From Veillonella parvula DSM 2008 (lineage in GTDB: Bacteria; Bacillota; Negativicutes; Veillonellales; Veillonellaceae): a stretch of DNA of 64,000 nucleotides. The translations under genes were made by a program, and so were the position numbers. Shown piece by piece: positions 7,265-16,686 of this stretch (positions are counted from its first letter, which is position 1; the number at the start of each line of letters is the position of its first letter). The notes beneath the pieces were generated by a model, which was not told where the DNA came from, did no database searches, and saw nothing but the letters and a program-made list of their open reading frames with translations. The DNA lies in NCBI RefSeq assembly GCF_000024945.1, contig NC_013520.1, positions 768,501-832,500 on the forward strand. The letters are read 5' to 3'.

Positions 7265-9544
7265 ATGAAACAAAATAGTAATCAAACTACAGAACGCTGG
7301 GGAATTCGCTATACCGGTATAGTTCAAGGGGTCGGATTCCGGCCCCTTGTTTCTATGTGTGCCCATTCTCTAGGTTTAACTGGTTTTGTATATAATGATA
7401 GCCGCGGTGTATATGTTGAAATACAAGGTCCTCTAGGAGCATTGCAACTATTTTTAGATGCTGTTCAAGCGGAGCAACCTCGTTTATGTCGCATTACAAG
7501 TCAAACTGTACAACATCTTACTGTAAAAGGTGATGAAATCGACTTTATAGTAGCGCCATCTCCATTAGGTGAATCCGTGAGTACCTTTATTAGCGCCGAT
7601 ACGGCGCCTTGTGATGACTGCATTAAAGAACTACAGCAGGATAAACGCAGACGTGACTATCCTTTCATCAATTGTACAAATTGTGGCCCACGATATACGA
7701 TAATCAAATCTTTGCCCTATGATCGGGAGCGGACGACGATGAACGAGTTTCCCATGTGTGAAGATTGTAAGGCTGAATATGAAGATATAGAGGGGCGTCG
7801 CTATAGAGCGGAGCCAAACGCATGCTCTCGCTGCGGTCCTCAATATACATTGTATAAGCCAGATCGCAAGGCTGTGGATACAGTGAATATATGGAATACT
7901 ACGCGGGAATTGATTAATGAAGGTAGTATTATCGCAATAAAAGGTGTAGGAGGATATCATCTTGTTTGCGATGCTAGAAATGACGCTGCTGTACAACGCT
8001 TACGTAAGCGGAAGAATAGGCCGCATAAACCATTAGCAATAATGGTGGGAACTCTAGATATGGCGATTGAGTTAGTACATATTAATGATGTAGAACTAGA
8101 TATATTGACGGGGATGGAACGTCCTATTGTGTTATTAGAAAAAAATCATAATAGTTCTGTTCATTTAAGCTCTTATGTGGCTCCTGATAATCGCATGTTA
8201 GGGGTTATGTTACCTTATTCACCAATGCATGAGGTGTTATTACCTTTTGATGCGGCATGGATAATGACCAGTGGTAACAAAAGCGGTGATTCCGTATTAT
8301 ATAACGACGATCAAGCGTTTAATGAACTAGGTGAGGTAGCAGATTATTTCCTCGTTCATAATCGTGAAATCTATGCGCCCCTTGACGATTCAGTGGTAGT
8401 GGTCATCAATAATAAACCTCGATTTATTCGTCGCAGTCGTGGTTATGTGCCTGAACCTATTCATTGTGATGGTTTAGAACAAACTTCGATATTAGCTATG
8501 GGCAGTGATTTAAAAAATGCTTTTGCTATGAATAAAGGTAGTGAAGTTCTTGTAGGGCCCCATATTGGTGATTTAGAAAATATATCAACTCATGAAACAC
8601 TAGAATGGACTATTAAACGATATAAGAGCTTATTTTCTGTGCAACCAGATAAAATTATCATAGATAGTCACCCCCAGTTTTTTTCTTCTCGGTTAGGTGA
8701 AAAAATAGGTGAAAGTTTCCATCTTTCTGTTGTACCTGTTCAGCATCATCATGCTCATATAGCGTCTGTTATGGCGGAACACAATTTAAGGGGGCTTGTA
8801 CTAGGGATTGCTATGGATGGTACTGGCTATGGTCCAGATGGAACTATATGGGGGGGAGAATTTCTCCTTTGTAAAGGCAATCAATATCAGAGATTGGCAC
8901 ATATTCATGCAGCTCCATTACCTGGCGGAGAAAAGGCTGTTTCTGAACCCTGGCGACAAGCCTTATGGTATATTCGTAATTATTATGGCGATGATATCCC
9001 TTTTGTATATCAAGAATGGATGAAGGAACTTCCAAAGGGATGGGAAATTTTAGATAAAGCATTACAATCTAGAATGCCCATGATTCAAGCTACAAGCTGT
9101 GGGCGATTATTTGATACTGTAGGTGCTTTATTAGGTCTTGGTATGGTCCATAGTTATGATGCACAAATTGCCATTGCTTTAGAAACTCTATGTGGTGATG
9201 AAAAAGGATCATTACTTACTTACCATTATGATGGACATATTCTTGATTTTACACCTACAGTTCAATCTATTATGGATGGTGTTGTTCGTGGTGAATGTCG
9301 AGCTCATTTAGCCGCTTCATTTCATAAAACAATTGCAATAGCACTATGTGAAACGGCGGCAGACTTGATGGAGCGATATAATATTAGTGATGCGGCCATG
9401 TCTGGTGGTGTATTTCAAAATCGTAAATTATTAGAATTCATATATAGGACGTGGCATATAGGTAATTTATATATGAATGAAGCAGTTCCTTCTAATGATG
9501 GTGGACTTGCTTTAGGACAATTGTGGTTAGGAAATCAATTATAA
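7265..9544 (+). CDS. hypF: Carbamoyltransferase HypF
   Basis: A 759-residue [NiFe]-hydrogenase maturation protein that uses carbamoyl phosphate and ATP to prepare the CN ligands of the active-site iron, passing them to a Cys of HypE. Domains in order: acylphosphatase-like (about 10-98, with GIVQGVGFRP), two zinc-finger motifs (CDDC, CTNCGPRY, CEDC and CSRCGPQY), a YrdC-like nucleotide domain, and a Kae1-like C-terminal domain with the metal site VQHHHAHIASVMAEH. Length is normal for the family. The start follows TAGGAGTT. It is closely behind scfB and could share its message. A run of seven G at 8850-8856 lies inside the gene. Confidence 0.95.
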   Translation: MKQNSNQTTERWGIRYTGIVQGVGFRPLVSMCAHSLGLTGFVYNDSRGVYVEIQGPLGALQLFLDAVQAEQPRLCRITSQTVQHLTVKGDEIDFIVAPSPLGESVSTFISADTAPCDDCIKELQQDKRRRDYPFINCTNCGPRYTIIKSLPYDRERTTMNEFPMCEDCKAEYEDIEGRRYRAEPNACSRCGPQYTLYKPDRKAVDTVNIWNTTRELINEGSIIAIKGVGGYHLVCDARNDAAVQRLRKRKNRPHKPLAIMVGTLDMAIELVHINDVELDILTGMERPIVLLEKNHNSSVHLSSYVAPDNRMLGVMLPYSPMHEVLLPFDAAWIMTSGNKSGDSVLYNDDQAFNELGEVADYFLVHNREIYAPLDDSVVVVINNKPRFIRRSRGYVPEPIHCDGLEQTSILAMGSDLKNAFAMNKGSEVLVGPHIGDLENISTHETLEWTIKRYKSLFSVQPDKIIIDSHPQFFSSRLGEKIGESFHLSVVPVQHHHAHIASVMAEHNLRGLVLGIAMDGTGYGPDGTIWGGEFLLCKGNQYQRLAHIHAAPLPGGEKAVSEPWRQALWYIRNYYGDDIPFVYQEWMKELPKGWEILDKALQSRMPMIQATSCGRLFDTVGALLGLGMVHSYDAQIAIALETLCGDEKGSLLTYHYDGHILDFTPTVQSIMDGVVRGECRAHLAASFHKTIAIALCETAADLMERYNISDAAMSGGVFQNRKLLEFIYRTWHIGNLYMNEAVPSNDGGLALGQLWLGNQL

Positions 9545-9777
9545 ATTGTCATGCAACTCTTATTCTTAGACAAATTTATTTAGTAATGTTTTGAATATTG
9601 TTTAATCCATATGAGTTGTATAGCCAGTTTAAGCTCTAGTTGTTTGTGGCCACTATCACTAAATAATGAGTGTAACTGTGATACAATAATATTAATTTTA
9701 TTCATATATTTTGGAGATATTTTATTAAAGTAAATGTATATAAAACTTGTTATAAATGATATAGATAAGGAGATACT

Positions 9778-10029
9778 ATGTGCTTAGCTGTACCAGCGCA
9801 ATTGGTTGCTGTGAATGATGCTATTGGTACCGTTGAATTGACAGGTGCTACCCGTGACTGCAGTTTGCTCCTCGTACCAGATGCAAAGGTCGGGGATTGG
9901 TTGTTAGTTCATGCAGGTTTTGCTGTACAAATTGTTGATGAAGAAGAGGCTCAAAAAACATTAGAGGCCTTTAAGGAGTTAGAAGAACTTGAAGAAGCTT
10001 ACTTTGCAGGAAAAGCAGCACACAGCTGA
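9778..10029 (+). CDS. hypC: Hydrogenase assembly chaperone HypC
   Basis: An 83-residue HypC/HybG chaperone. It begins MCLAVPAQL, with the conserved Cys2 that carries the Fe(CN)2CO group between HypD and the hydrogenase large subunit. The later motif GDWLLVHAGFAVQIVDEEEA is the family's characteristic segment. The start follows AAGGAGAT. It is 233 bases after hypF, so it may have its own promoter, and it overlaps hypD by 41 bases. The C-terminal tail beyond residue 65 is the overlapping part and slightly longer than in many homologues. Confidence 0.95.
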   Translation: MCLAVPAQLVAVNDAIGTVELTGATRDCSLLLVPDAKVGDWLLVHAGFAVQIVDEEEAQKTLEAFKELEELEEAYFAGKAAHS

Positions 10030-11107
10030 TGCTTTGTTAAGGCGCATCAATGCGCTTCATAAGCCCGGTGAAACTGTACGGCTTATGGAGGTCTGTGGTA
10101 CGCATACAGTATCGATTTTCCGAGAAGGTCTTCGTCAATTATTGCCATGTGGCATAGAACTTGTTAGTGGACCAGGATGTCCAGTATGTGTAACTGATCA
10201 AACTTATATGGATAAGGCTTTAGCCTATGCAGAATGTGAGGATGTTATTATTGCTACCTTTGGGGATATGTTAAAGGTTCCAGGTAGCTATAGTAGTCTC
10301 AATGAAGCTCAAACAAAAGGCGCTCATATCCATGTTATTTATACGCCTTTAGAGGTAATAGAACTTAGCAAAAAATATCCAGAAAAGAAAATAGTATTCT
10401 TAGCTATTGGCTTTGAAACAACTATTGCGATTATATGTGCTACTGTGAAAGCCGTTCACGCAGCAGGACTTAAGAATGTATTCTTTTTAGTATCTCATAA
10501 ATTAGTGCCTCCAGCATTACGTGCATTATTAGATAAACAAGAAGGTCATATCGATGGATTTATTCTACCTGGTCATGTTAGCGTTATTATTGGTGAAGAA
10601 CCATACCAATTTTTGCCCAAAGAATACGGTATCCCATCTTGTATCGCTGGTTTTGATGGCTTAGAAATATTATCTGCCATAGCTAATATTTTAGAGCAAC
10701 GTAAGTCTGGTAATATTGTGGTGGGCAATACGTATCATTCTGTAGTTATGCAGAAGGGAAACCCTGTAGCCCAAGCTATGATCGAGGAAGTGTATGAAGT
10801 ATGCGATGATGTATGGCGTGGTATTGGTGTTATTCCTAACTCTGGTTTAGCATTAAAGGGTGAATATGCAGCTTACGATGTAGAGCTTGTCCTACCTATT
10901 AACTTAGATAAACCATCCCTTGATCCTAAAGGCTGTCAATGTGGACGTGTTTTACAAGGCCTTATTAAACCTAGTGAATGTCTGTTATTTGGTAAAAGCT
11001 GTACCGCAGATCATCCAGTAGGTGCCTGTATGGTATCTGTAGAGGGTAGCTGTGCTGCATGGTATAAATATGGTTATTCTAGTGGTGGATCGACGTGGGA
11101 GGATTAA
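9989..11107 (+). CDS. hypD: Hydrogenase formation protein HypD
   Basis: A 372-residue [4Fe-4S] protein that works with HypC and HypE to assemble the Fe(CN)2CO part of the hydrogenase active site. Diagnostic motifs are present: MEVCGTHT, SGPGCPVCVT, GFETT, and the Cys-rich end (CQCGRVLQG, ECLLFGKSC). I chose the TTG at 9989, eleven bases after GGAG, because no ATG precedes the conserved MEVCGTHT and this start gives the normal family length. The gene therefore starts within hypC (41-base overlap), suggesting coupled translation. Confidence 0.93.
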   Translation: MKKLTLQEKQHTADALLRRINALHKPGETVRLMEVCGTHTVSIFREGLRQLLPCGIELVSGPGCPVCVTDQTYMDKALAYAECEDVIIATFGDMLKVPGSYSSLNEAQTKGAHIHVIYTPLEVIELSKKYPEKKIVFLAIGFETTIAIICATVKAVHAAGLKNVFFLVSHKLVPPALRALLDKQEGHIDGFILPGHVSVIIGEEPYQFLPKEYGIPSCIAGFDGLEILSAIANILEQRKSGNIVVGNTYHSVVMQKGNPVAQAMIEEVYEVCDDVWRGIGVIPNSGLALKGEYAAYDVELVLPINLDKPSLDPKGCQCGRVLQGLIKPSECLLFGKSCTADHPVGACMVSVEGSCAAWYKYGYSSGGSTWED

Positions 11108-11108
11108 T

Positions 11109-12116
11109 ATGGAACGAGTTCGCTTAGTCCATGGTAATGGTGGACGATTTAGTCATGAGTTGACGGACCGTTTTATTTTGAAATATTTTACAAATGATTT
11201 ATTGGCGCCCCTACACGATGGTGCCCAGTTTCCTGTTACAGCCGGGCGCATGGCCTTCTCTACAGATTCTTATGTGGTGCAACCTGCGTTCTTTCCTGGT
11301 GGTAATATTGGCAAGTTGGCTGTTTGTGGAACTGTGAATGATTTAGCCATGAATGGTGCGATACCTCAATATTTAAGTTGTGGTCTTATTTTAGAAGAAG
11401 GTTTGGCCTTTGAAGAGCTAGATGAAATTCTTCGCACTATGTCAGAAATGGCAAAAGCCGCAAATGTTCAAATTGTTACAGGTGATACAAAGGTCGTTAA
11501 AAAGGGCGAAGTAGATAAAATCTACATTAATACTGCTGGTATTGGTATGATTCCAGATGGAATAGATATTGGTCCACATCGCGTAAAAGCAGGGCTAGAT
11601 ATCATTTTGTCAGGTGCTATTGGAGATCACTCCATTGCCGTTATGGGGCAACGGTTTGGTTTAGATTTATCTGACTCCTTAACAACTGACTGTGCACCAC
11701 TAAATAAGATGGTTCAAGCAGTATTAGATAAAGTAGGAACTCAAGTTGCTTTGTTGAGAGATCCCACTCGTGGTGGCCTAGGTACCGTTTTAAAAGAGAT
11801 TGCTGATCAGAGTCAAGTAGGCATTAAGGTTGAAGAAACGGCTATACCAATTCATGAAGAGGTACAGTCAGTATGTAATATATTAGGGTATGACCCTTTA
11901 TATTTAGCGAATGAAGGGAAAGTGGTTCTTATTGTAGAGCCATCTATTACGAACGAAGTCCTTAAGATTCTTCATAGCTTTAAAGAGGGCAGTGAAGCTG
12001 TTTTAATTGGTAAGACTATAGATAAAAATATTGGTAAGGTTGGTCTACAAACGGCTATTGGAGGTGTTCGTCTGATTGATTTATTAGGCGAAGATCAGGT
12101 TCCACGAATTTGTTAA
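11109..12116 (+). CDS. hypE: Hydrogenase maturation protein HypE
   Basis: A 335-residue protein of the PurM/SelD-like ATPase fold. HypE dehydrates the thiocarboxamide on its C-terminal Cys to a thiocyanate, the CN donor. The chain ends PRIC, carrying that Cys at the very end, as required. N-terminal MERVRLVHGNGG and DPTRGGLGTVLKE are family motifs. ATG 11109 is chosen over an in-frame ATG at 11052 because GGGAGG precedes it directly and HypE proteins begin this way; it starts one base after the hypD stop codon. No hypA, hypB or hydrogenase structural genes follow. Confidence 0.95.
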   Translation: MERVRLVHGNGGRFSHELTDRFILKYFTNDLLAPLHDGAQFPVTAGRMAFSTDSYVVQPAFFPGGNIGKLAVCGTVNDLAMNGAIPQYLSCGLILEEGLAFEELDEILRTMSEMAKAANVQIVTGDTKVVKKGEVDKIYINTAGIGMIPDGIDIGPHRVKAGLDIILSGAIGDHSIAVMGQRFGLDLSDSLTTDCAPLNKMVQAVLDKVGTQVALLRDPTRGGLGTVLKEIADQSQVGIKVEETAIPIHEEVQSVCNILGYDPLYLANEGKVVLIVEPSITNEVLKILHSFKEGSEAVLIGKTIDKNIGKVGLQTAIGGVRLIDLLGEDQVPRIC

Positions 12117-12377
12117 ATTTATAATTAATAAAAGTAATTAAACTATATCATTTTGTTAATCTTTTTATTTCAATTTTTGAGCTTTCTAGATGTAGCTTGT
12201 ATTAGATGTTGACACGATTTATCGTTGATGGTAGCATTAAATTAAGTTGCGTAAAATTCATTAAGAATTCATCGAAAATCTATATTATGTTAGTATCTTT
12301 ATGTGTAAGTTCTTATACTTTCACTAGAATCTATGTATAGAATTTGTTAAAATATAAGTATCTATAGGAGGCTTATT

Positions 12378-12824
12378 ATGAAAAAGAAGATTATTACAGC
12401 TGTTCTAGGGATTTGTTTAACTACAACTGCATTTGGTGGTATCTTGACAACTCAAGCTGGTGGACTTAGCAGCATTCTTGGTGGTGCAGCTAAAATTGGT
12501 GGTATCGGCATTGTTGTTAACAAATTTGGTCCACAAATTGACTCTTTCCTAAATAAATTATTGAAACAAAATAACTTGAGTACTGAATATACAACTAAAG
12601 TAGTTCCTATTATCAGTATTGGTACAAAAGGTTATATCGGTGCGGCTCAAGTTACTGGGCCTGCTTCTAGCATTGAAGAAGTTAAAGCTGTTGCTCAAGT
12701 AGAAGGTAGCTTTAATGGTATGGTTCGTGTAAAAGGATTAGTTCCTGTTAATAGCACAAACCCAGTTGGTGCATCTCGTGTTCAAGGCGTAGGTGTATCT
12801 GCGATTATTGATTTGAAAATTTAA
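12378..12824 (+). CDS. Secreted protein of unknown function
   Basis: A 148-residue protein with an N-terminal signal peptide (MKKKIITAVLGICLTTTAFG, probable cleavage near residue 27 after TQA). The mature part is Gly/Val-rich with a beta-strand-like second half (YIGAAQVTGP, GMVRVKGLVPV, SRVQGVGVSAII). I recognise no family. It has its own GGAGG ribosome site and is closed by a terminator, so it is a single-gene unit next to envelope genes. A periplasmic or surface role is likely but not specified by the sequence. Confidence 0.6.
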   Translation: MKKKIITAVLGICLTTTAFGGILTTQAGGLSSILGGAAKIGGIGIVVNKFGPQIDSFLNKLLKQNNLSTEYTTKVVPIISIGTKGYIGAAQVTGPASSIEEVKAVAQVEGSFNGMVRVKGLVPVNSTNPVGASRVQGVGVSAIIDLKI

Positions 12825-12861
12825 TGGCCACTGAGCATATAAATTGATAGACTCAGGGAAT

Positions 12862-12890
12862 AAGCACGGTCTTAGGCCCGTGCTTATTCT
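12862..12890 (+). terminator. Rho-independent terminator
   Basis: AAGCACGG (12862-12869) pairs with CCGTGCTT (12878-12885) around an eight-base loop and is followed by ATTCTGTTG. The T tract is short. Confidence 0.7.
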
Positions 12891-12932
12891 GTTGTATAAC
12901 AGTTATACATTAGATACATTGTGGAGGAATTT

Positions 12933-14045
12933 ATGAAGAAACAAGTACTTACACTTTTAATGGCATCCCTAATTTCAGGCACTGCATTTGCCGCTCCTGG
13001 TACAGTAACTGAAAAAACAAATGTTTTAGAAACTACTGTATATGGAGCCGTACAAGATGGTGCTGTTGTGGACCGCATTAATCAACTTGATGAAACCGTG
13101 TATGGTACTGGTTTCAATGGTAATTCCGCAACATTGAGTAAACGTGTTGACTCCCTCTACAATTCTGTAGAAGGCAGTGGTACTAATATTTCTTTGCGCG
13201 AAGAAATGGATGCATTGGAATATACATATCAAAATAGCATTAACGCAGGATCTCTTGTAGACCGTGTAGAAAAGATGGAACGTAGCGTTAATGGTCGCAT
13301 TGGTAGCGGGTCCTTACAAAAACGTATTATTTCTTTGAAGACAAAGGTATATGGTAGCAATGTGGCTCTTACTAACCAAGTAGGTACATTGTCTGGTAAT
13401 CAAGTGTTCAAAGTGACTCTAAATGAAGCGGTTTCTTCTAAAACTAGTCATGAAGGTGACACTATATCCTTTACTGTTGCAGAAAATGTAATGGATGGCA
13501 ATGTCTTATTAGTACCTGCGGGCACTGTAGGTTCCGGAACAATTACTTCTTTGAAAAAGGCTCGTTCCTTTGGTCGTAATGGTGTGTTAGATATTACATT
13601 TGATACAATCCCAGCTATTGATGGTACAGAATTTACTGCTGTACAAGGTAAAGAGGCTAAGGATAAAACCCGTAGTGAAGTTAAAGCAGCAGGTGCATCT
13701 GTAGCGGGCGCAGTTCTACTCGGTCCTGTTGGGCTTGTAGGGGGCGCTTTCATCAAAGGTAAAAATATTGAGTACCCAGCTGGTGCTACTGTATATGTAC
13801 AACCTCAAGATTCCGTAACAATTCAAGGTCTTGTTATTGGTGGCGATGGTTTAGCTCATAGTGATGATGAATTAGCTGATGCTGTAACTGTACCTAATAC
13901 AACAGGTGAATCTGAAGAATATGTAGAAAATAATGATACTGATGAAAATGCAGCTGTAGCTGAAGATACTACAGCAGTTGAGGAGCCAGAAGAACCTATA
14001 GAAAATGTTTCTCAACCTATCGTTGTTGTAAAGCGTAATCAATAA
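12933..14045 (+). CDS. Secreted protein with VYG-type repeats
   Basis: A 370-residue exported protein. The signal peptide is MKKQVLTLLMASLISGTAFA. Residues ~25-150 hold about five degenerate units of 25-35 residues with the pattern V(Y/N/E)G..G.SL..R...LE (for example TTVYGAVQDGAVVDRINQLD, TVYGTGFNG, SVEGSGTN, SVNGRIGSG, TKVYGSN). A beta-rich domain (about 155-300) follows with a Gly/Ala-rich hydrophobic stretch GASVAGAVLLGPVGLVGGAF, then an acidic tail rich in Glu, Asp and Thr. ATG 12933 is used because GGAGG lies six bases before it; the upstream GTG is inside that site. It precedes the LptD-like gene and is probably an envelope protein; function unknown. Confidence 0.6.
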   Translation: MKKQVLTLLMASLISGTAFAAPGTVTEKTNVLETTVYGAVQDGAVVDRINQLDETVYGTGFNGNSATLSKRVDSLYNSVEGSGTNISLREEMDALEYTYQNSINAGSLVDRVEKMERSVNGRIGSGSLQKRIISLKTKVYGSNVALTNQVGTLSGNQVFKVTLNEAVSSKTSHEGDTISFTVAENVMDGNVLLVPAGTVGSGTITSLKKARSFGRNGVLDITFDTIPAIDGTEFTAVQGKEAKDKTRSEVKAAGASVAGAVLLGPVGLVGGAFIKGKNIEYPAGATVYVQPQDSVTIQGLVIGGDGLAHSDDELADAVTVPNTTGESEEYVENNDTDENAAVAEDTTAVEEPEEPIENVSQPIVVVKRNQ

Positions 14046-14082
14046 TTAACAAATTCTTAAAGTAATAGGAGTTCTAGTAACC

Positions 14083-15636
14083 ATGAGGAAACGTAAAGTA
14101 CAATGGCTGGCAGCGGCATGTGTTGTTTGTTTAGCACAACCTGTATGGGCCGCTACTGAGTCAACTATTGTATATCAAGATACATTGGATAGCGTAGGTC
14201 AATCCTATGCAGGAGAAATTTCTAAAGCATCTACACCTGAATATAGTAATATCCGTGTTGTACGTCGTGGTGAAAAAGCGAAATCTGCTGCTCCTGCTGA
14301 ACAGTTGCCTACACGTATCGATGCTAATAAAATGTCTTATACTGGCTCTACAGGTGATGTATATGCTCAAGGCGATGTTGTGGTGTCTCAAGGCAATCAA
14401 ACTTTGATGGCCCCCCGTATTGAAGGTAATACTAAAACCACAGAATATCGTACTGTTGGGGGCTATCGCTATTTGGAAGATGGCGGTAAAACAAAAGATA
14501 TTACAGGTCAAAATATGACGTATCGCACTAGCGATCGTCACTTTGAGGCAGACCAAGCCATGGGATGGAGCGATCCCTATTATGTAAAGGGCAATAACGC
14601 CACTTTTGATGGACAAATAGGCCATATGGAAAAGGGCATGGTCACTACAAAACATGCAATGGCTTTTGTTCATACTCCAGATTATCGTGTGGAGGGTCAA
14701 GATATTCAGGTATATCCTGGTGATAAAGTCGTTATTAAAAAACCATCCTTTTATATTAAAAACTTTAAAGTATTATCCTTGCCATCTTATACGACTTCAT
14801 TGCGTCATGACAAAGAAGGCAAATTTAGTATTTTTTCCTTAATACCAAAACCTACGTATAGTAACGATGATGGTATTGGCTTACATGGTAGTACAGAATA
14901 TCCTATCGGTAAAAATGGTGAAGCTTATATTGACTATCGTTGGTATTCTAAATCTGGTTTTAAACCACAGGTGGGATATCGTCATTATTTACCTTGGGGG
15001 ACTGCTTCTGTTGGTTATAGCAAGGAATCTAATGAATATAATGATGAAACAGTATGGGTAGAAAAAATCGGTGAAGCTCGTTTGGATACTCATACATATC
15101 ATGTAGGAAATTCTCCAATTACTGTACGTGGTGGGGTTAATGCTGGTTATTGGAAAGAGGGCTCTGTAAAAGGTTCTCATAAAGAATATTATGCAGAGGT
15201 TTCTCATGATCCGATTAAGCTTGGTAAAAATGCTGATTTACGCTTCTTAGGTGGTTACCAACGTGACTACTATGGTTATGATGGTAGTATCCGTAGCATG
15301 CCTTATTGGGGTGCTAGATTCCAATCTAAAGTTGGTAATCGTGCTAATGTATGGGTTAGCTATAATCAACGAAATATAACCTACAATAATTCCCCTTATC
15401 GTTTTGACACGACAGAACTTCCAAAAGAGCTTATTTATGGCGGTACGTATAAATTGACTCGCCTAGATGATATTTCTGTAAGTGTTAAGAATAACATGAT
15501 GAGTGGGGATATTGATTCTGTCTATTATACATGGCATCGTGATTTACACTCCTTCGATATGTACTTAACATATAAAGATGGACATAAAAATAAAAATGAT
15601 CAATGGAAAATTAAATTTGTAGGTAAAGACTTTTAG
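14083..15636 (+). CDS. LptD-like outer membrane protein (OstA domain)
   Basis: A 517-residue protein with signal peptide MRKRKVQWLAAACVVCLAQPVWA. Residues ~75-200 form an OstA/LptA-type beta-jellyroll region (RIDANKMSYTGSTGDVYAQG, then VKGNNATFDGQ). The rest has alternating beta-strand sequence with many Tyr and Gly, as in an outer-membrane barrel, ending with a strand containing WKIKFVGKDF, with Phe as last residue. This matches LPS-assembly protein LptD-type architecture, which places LPS in the outer leaflet, but it is shorter than classical LptD (about 780 residues). It could be a paralogue or a Negativicutes-specific short form. Downstream is galU, 13 bases away. Confidence 0.7.
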   Translation: MRKRKVQWLAAACVVCLAQPVWAATESTIVYQDTLDSVGQSYAGEISKASTPEYSNIRVVRRGEKAKSAAPAEQLPTRIDANKMSYTGSTGDVYAQGDVVVSQGNQTLMAPRIEGNTKTTEYRTVGGYRYLEDGGKTKDITGQNMTYRTSDRHFEADQAMGWSDPYYVKGNNATFDGQIGHMEKGMVTTKHAMAFVHTPDYRVEGQDIQVYPGDKVVIKKPSFYIKNFKVLSLPSYTTSLRHDKEGKFSIFSLIPKPTYSNDDGIGLHGSTEYPIGKNGEAYIDYRWYSKSGFKPQVGYRHYLPWGTASVGYSKESNEYNDETVWVEKIGEARLDTHTYHVGNSPITVRGGVNAGYWKEGSVKGSHKEYYAEVSHDPIKLGKNADLRFLGGYQRDYYGYDGSIRSMPYWGARFQSKVGNRANVWVSYNQRNITYNNSPYRFDTTELPKELIYGGTYKLTRLDDISVSVKNNMMSGDIDSVYYTWHRDLHSFDMYLTYKDGHKNKNDQWKIKFVGKDF

Positions 15637-15649
15637 TTAGGAGAATACT

Positions 15650-16513
15650 ATGCAACGCATTAGAAAAGCTGTAATTCCAGCAGCTGGTTTTGGTACACGT
15701 TTCTTACCAGCTACCAAGGCACAACCAAAAGAAATGCTTCCTATTGTCGATACACCTGCTATCCAATACATTGTAAAAGAAGCTTTAGATTCTGGGATTG
15801 AAGAAATTCTAATTATTACAGGTCGTAATAAACGTGCTATTGAGGACCATTTTGATAGTAGTGTTGAATTAGAATTGTTATTACAAAGTCAAGGTAAAAA
15901 TAAACCATTGGCTATGATCAAGGATTTGGCGGACATTAAAGTTCACTTTATTCGTCAAAAAGCACCTCGTGGACTTGGTGATGCTGTATTGTGTGCAAAA
16001 GCATTTATTGGTGATGAGCCATTTGCAGTGTTACTTGGTGATGATATTGTTTACAATCCAGAAAATCCATGCTTAAAACAGTTGATTGATTGCTATAATG
16101 AGCATCCTGGTATTATTTTAGGCGCTCAATTTGTACCGGAAGATAAAGTTAGTTCTTATGGTATTGTATCTGGTGAAGCATTGGCTGATAATTTATATCG
16201 CGTTGATAACTTGGTGGAAAAACCTAAGAAAGAGGATGCTCCATCTCGACTCGCTGTATTAGGTCGTTATATTTTAACACCAGATATTTTCAATATCTTA
16301 GAAGCTACTAAGCCTGGTGTAGGTAATGAAGTCCAATTAACTGATGCATTGGCAGCCTCTAAAACGGATACGTATGCATTAGCATATGAAGGTATTCGCT
16401 ACGATACAGGGGATAAATTGGGCTATTTAAAAGCCACTGTTGAGTATGCATTGCGCAACGAAGAATTGGGTGAAAGCTTTAAAGCTTACCTAAAGGAATT
16501 GGATCTAAAATAG
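15650..16513 (+). CDS. galU: UTP--glucose-1-phosphate uridylyltransferase
   Basis: A 287-residue cytosolic enzyme making UDP-glucose from UTP and glucose 1-phosphate. The nucleotide-binding signature AAGFGTRFLPATKAQPKEML is at the N-terminus, then LLGDDIVY (metal/nucleotide Asp), VEKPKKEDAPS and RYDTGDKLGYLKA, all typical of GalU. Length is normal. It lies 13 bases after the LptD-like gene and ends at a strong terminator. Its product would feed the GalE-type epimerases and the UDP-glucose dehydrogenase found later in the window. Confidence 0.95.
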   Translation: MQRIRKAVIPAAGFGTRFLPATKAQPKEMLPIVDTPAIQYIVKEALDSGIEEILIITGRNKRAIEDHFDSSVELELLLQSQGKNKPLAMIKDLADIKVHFIRQKAPRGLGDAVLCAKAFIGDEPFAVLLGDDIVYNPENPCLKQLIDCYNEHPGIILGAQFVPEDKVSSYGIVSGEALADNLYRVDNLVEKPKKEDAPSRLAVLGRYILTPDIFNILEATKPGVGNEVQLTDALAASKTDTYALAYEGIRYDTGDKLGYLKATVEYALRNEELGESFKAYLKELDLK

Positions 16514-16540
16514 ATAATCTATGAAACTTCCACGTGAGGG

Positions 16541-16570
16541 GCCTATGATATGTATCATAGGCTCTTTTTG
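16541..16570 (+). terminator. Rho-independent terminator after galU
   Basis: GCCTATGATA (16541-16550), two-base loop, then a perfect complement to 16562, followed by TCTTTTTG. Confidence 0.88.
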
Positions 16571-16596
16571 TTTATAGTTTCAAACTCATTTGATAT

Positions 16597-16630
16597 TTGT
16601 TAACATATGAACAATGCCTTTTGTTGACGA
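16597..16630. promoter_or_regulatory. Possible BirA (biotin repressor) operator
   Basis: TTGTTAACA at 16597-16605 matches eight of nine bases of the Firmicute BirA half-site TTGTTAACC. After 16 bases, TGTTGACGA at 16622-16630 matches six of nine of the opposite half GGTTAACAA. The site overlaps the -35 of the next promoter and precedes a cluster containing bioY. The second half is weak, so this is a candidate. Confidence 0.4.
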
Positions 16631-16652
16631 ATGAAATAATGTTGATTATAAT
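16624..16652 (+). promoter_or_regulatory. Strong sigma-A-type promoter of the bioY cluster
   Basis: TTGACG at 16624-16629 and TATAAT at 16647-16652 with a 17-base spacer, 35 bases before the first gene of the cluster. Confidence 0.75.
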
Positions 16653-16686
16653 CAAGATATTGAATAAATAAAAGGACTGTGATTAT

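Noticed and set aside
12921-12932. GTG start for the VYG-repeat protein
   Set aside because: The GTG overlaps the GGAGG ribosome site of ATG 12933, which also starts a normal signal peptide.
14161-14700. A 179-codon open frame on the - strand opposite the LptD-like gene
   Set aside because: Shadow of a gene with a signal peptide and OstA domain; no ribosome site or family.
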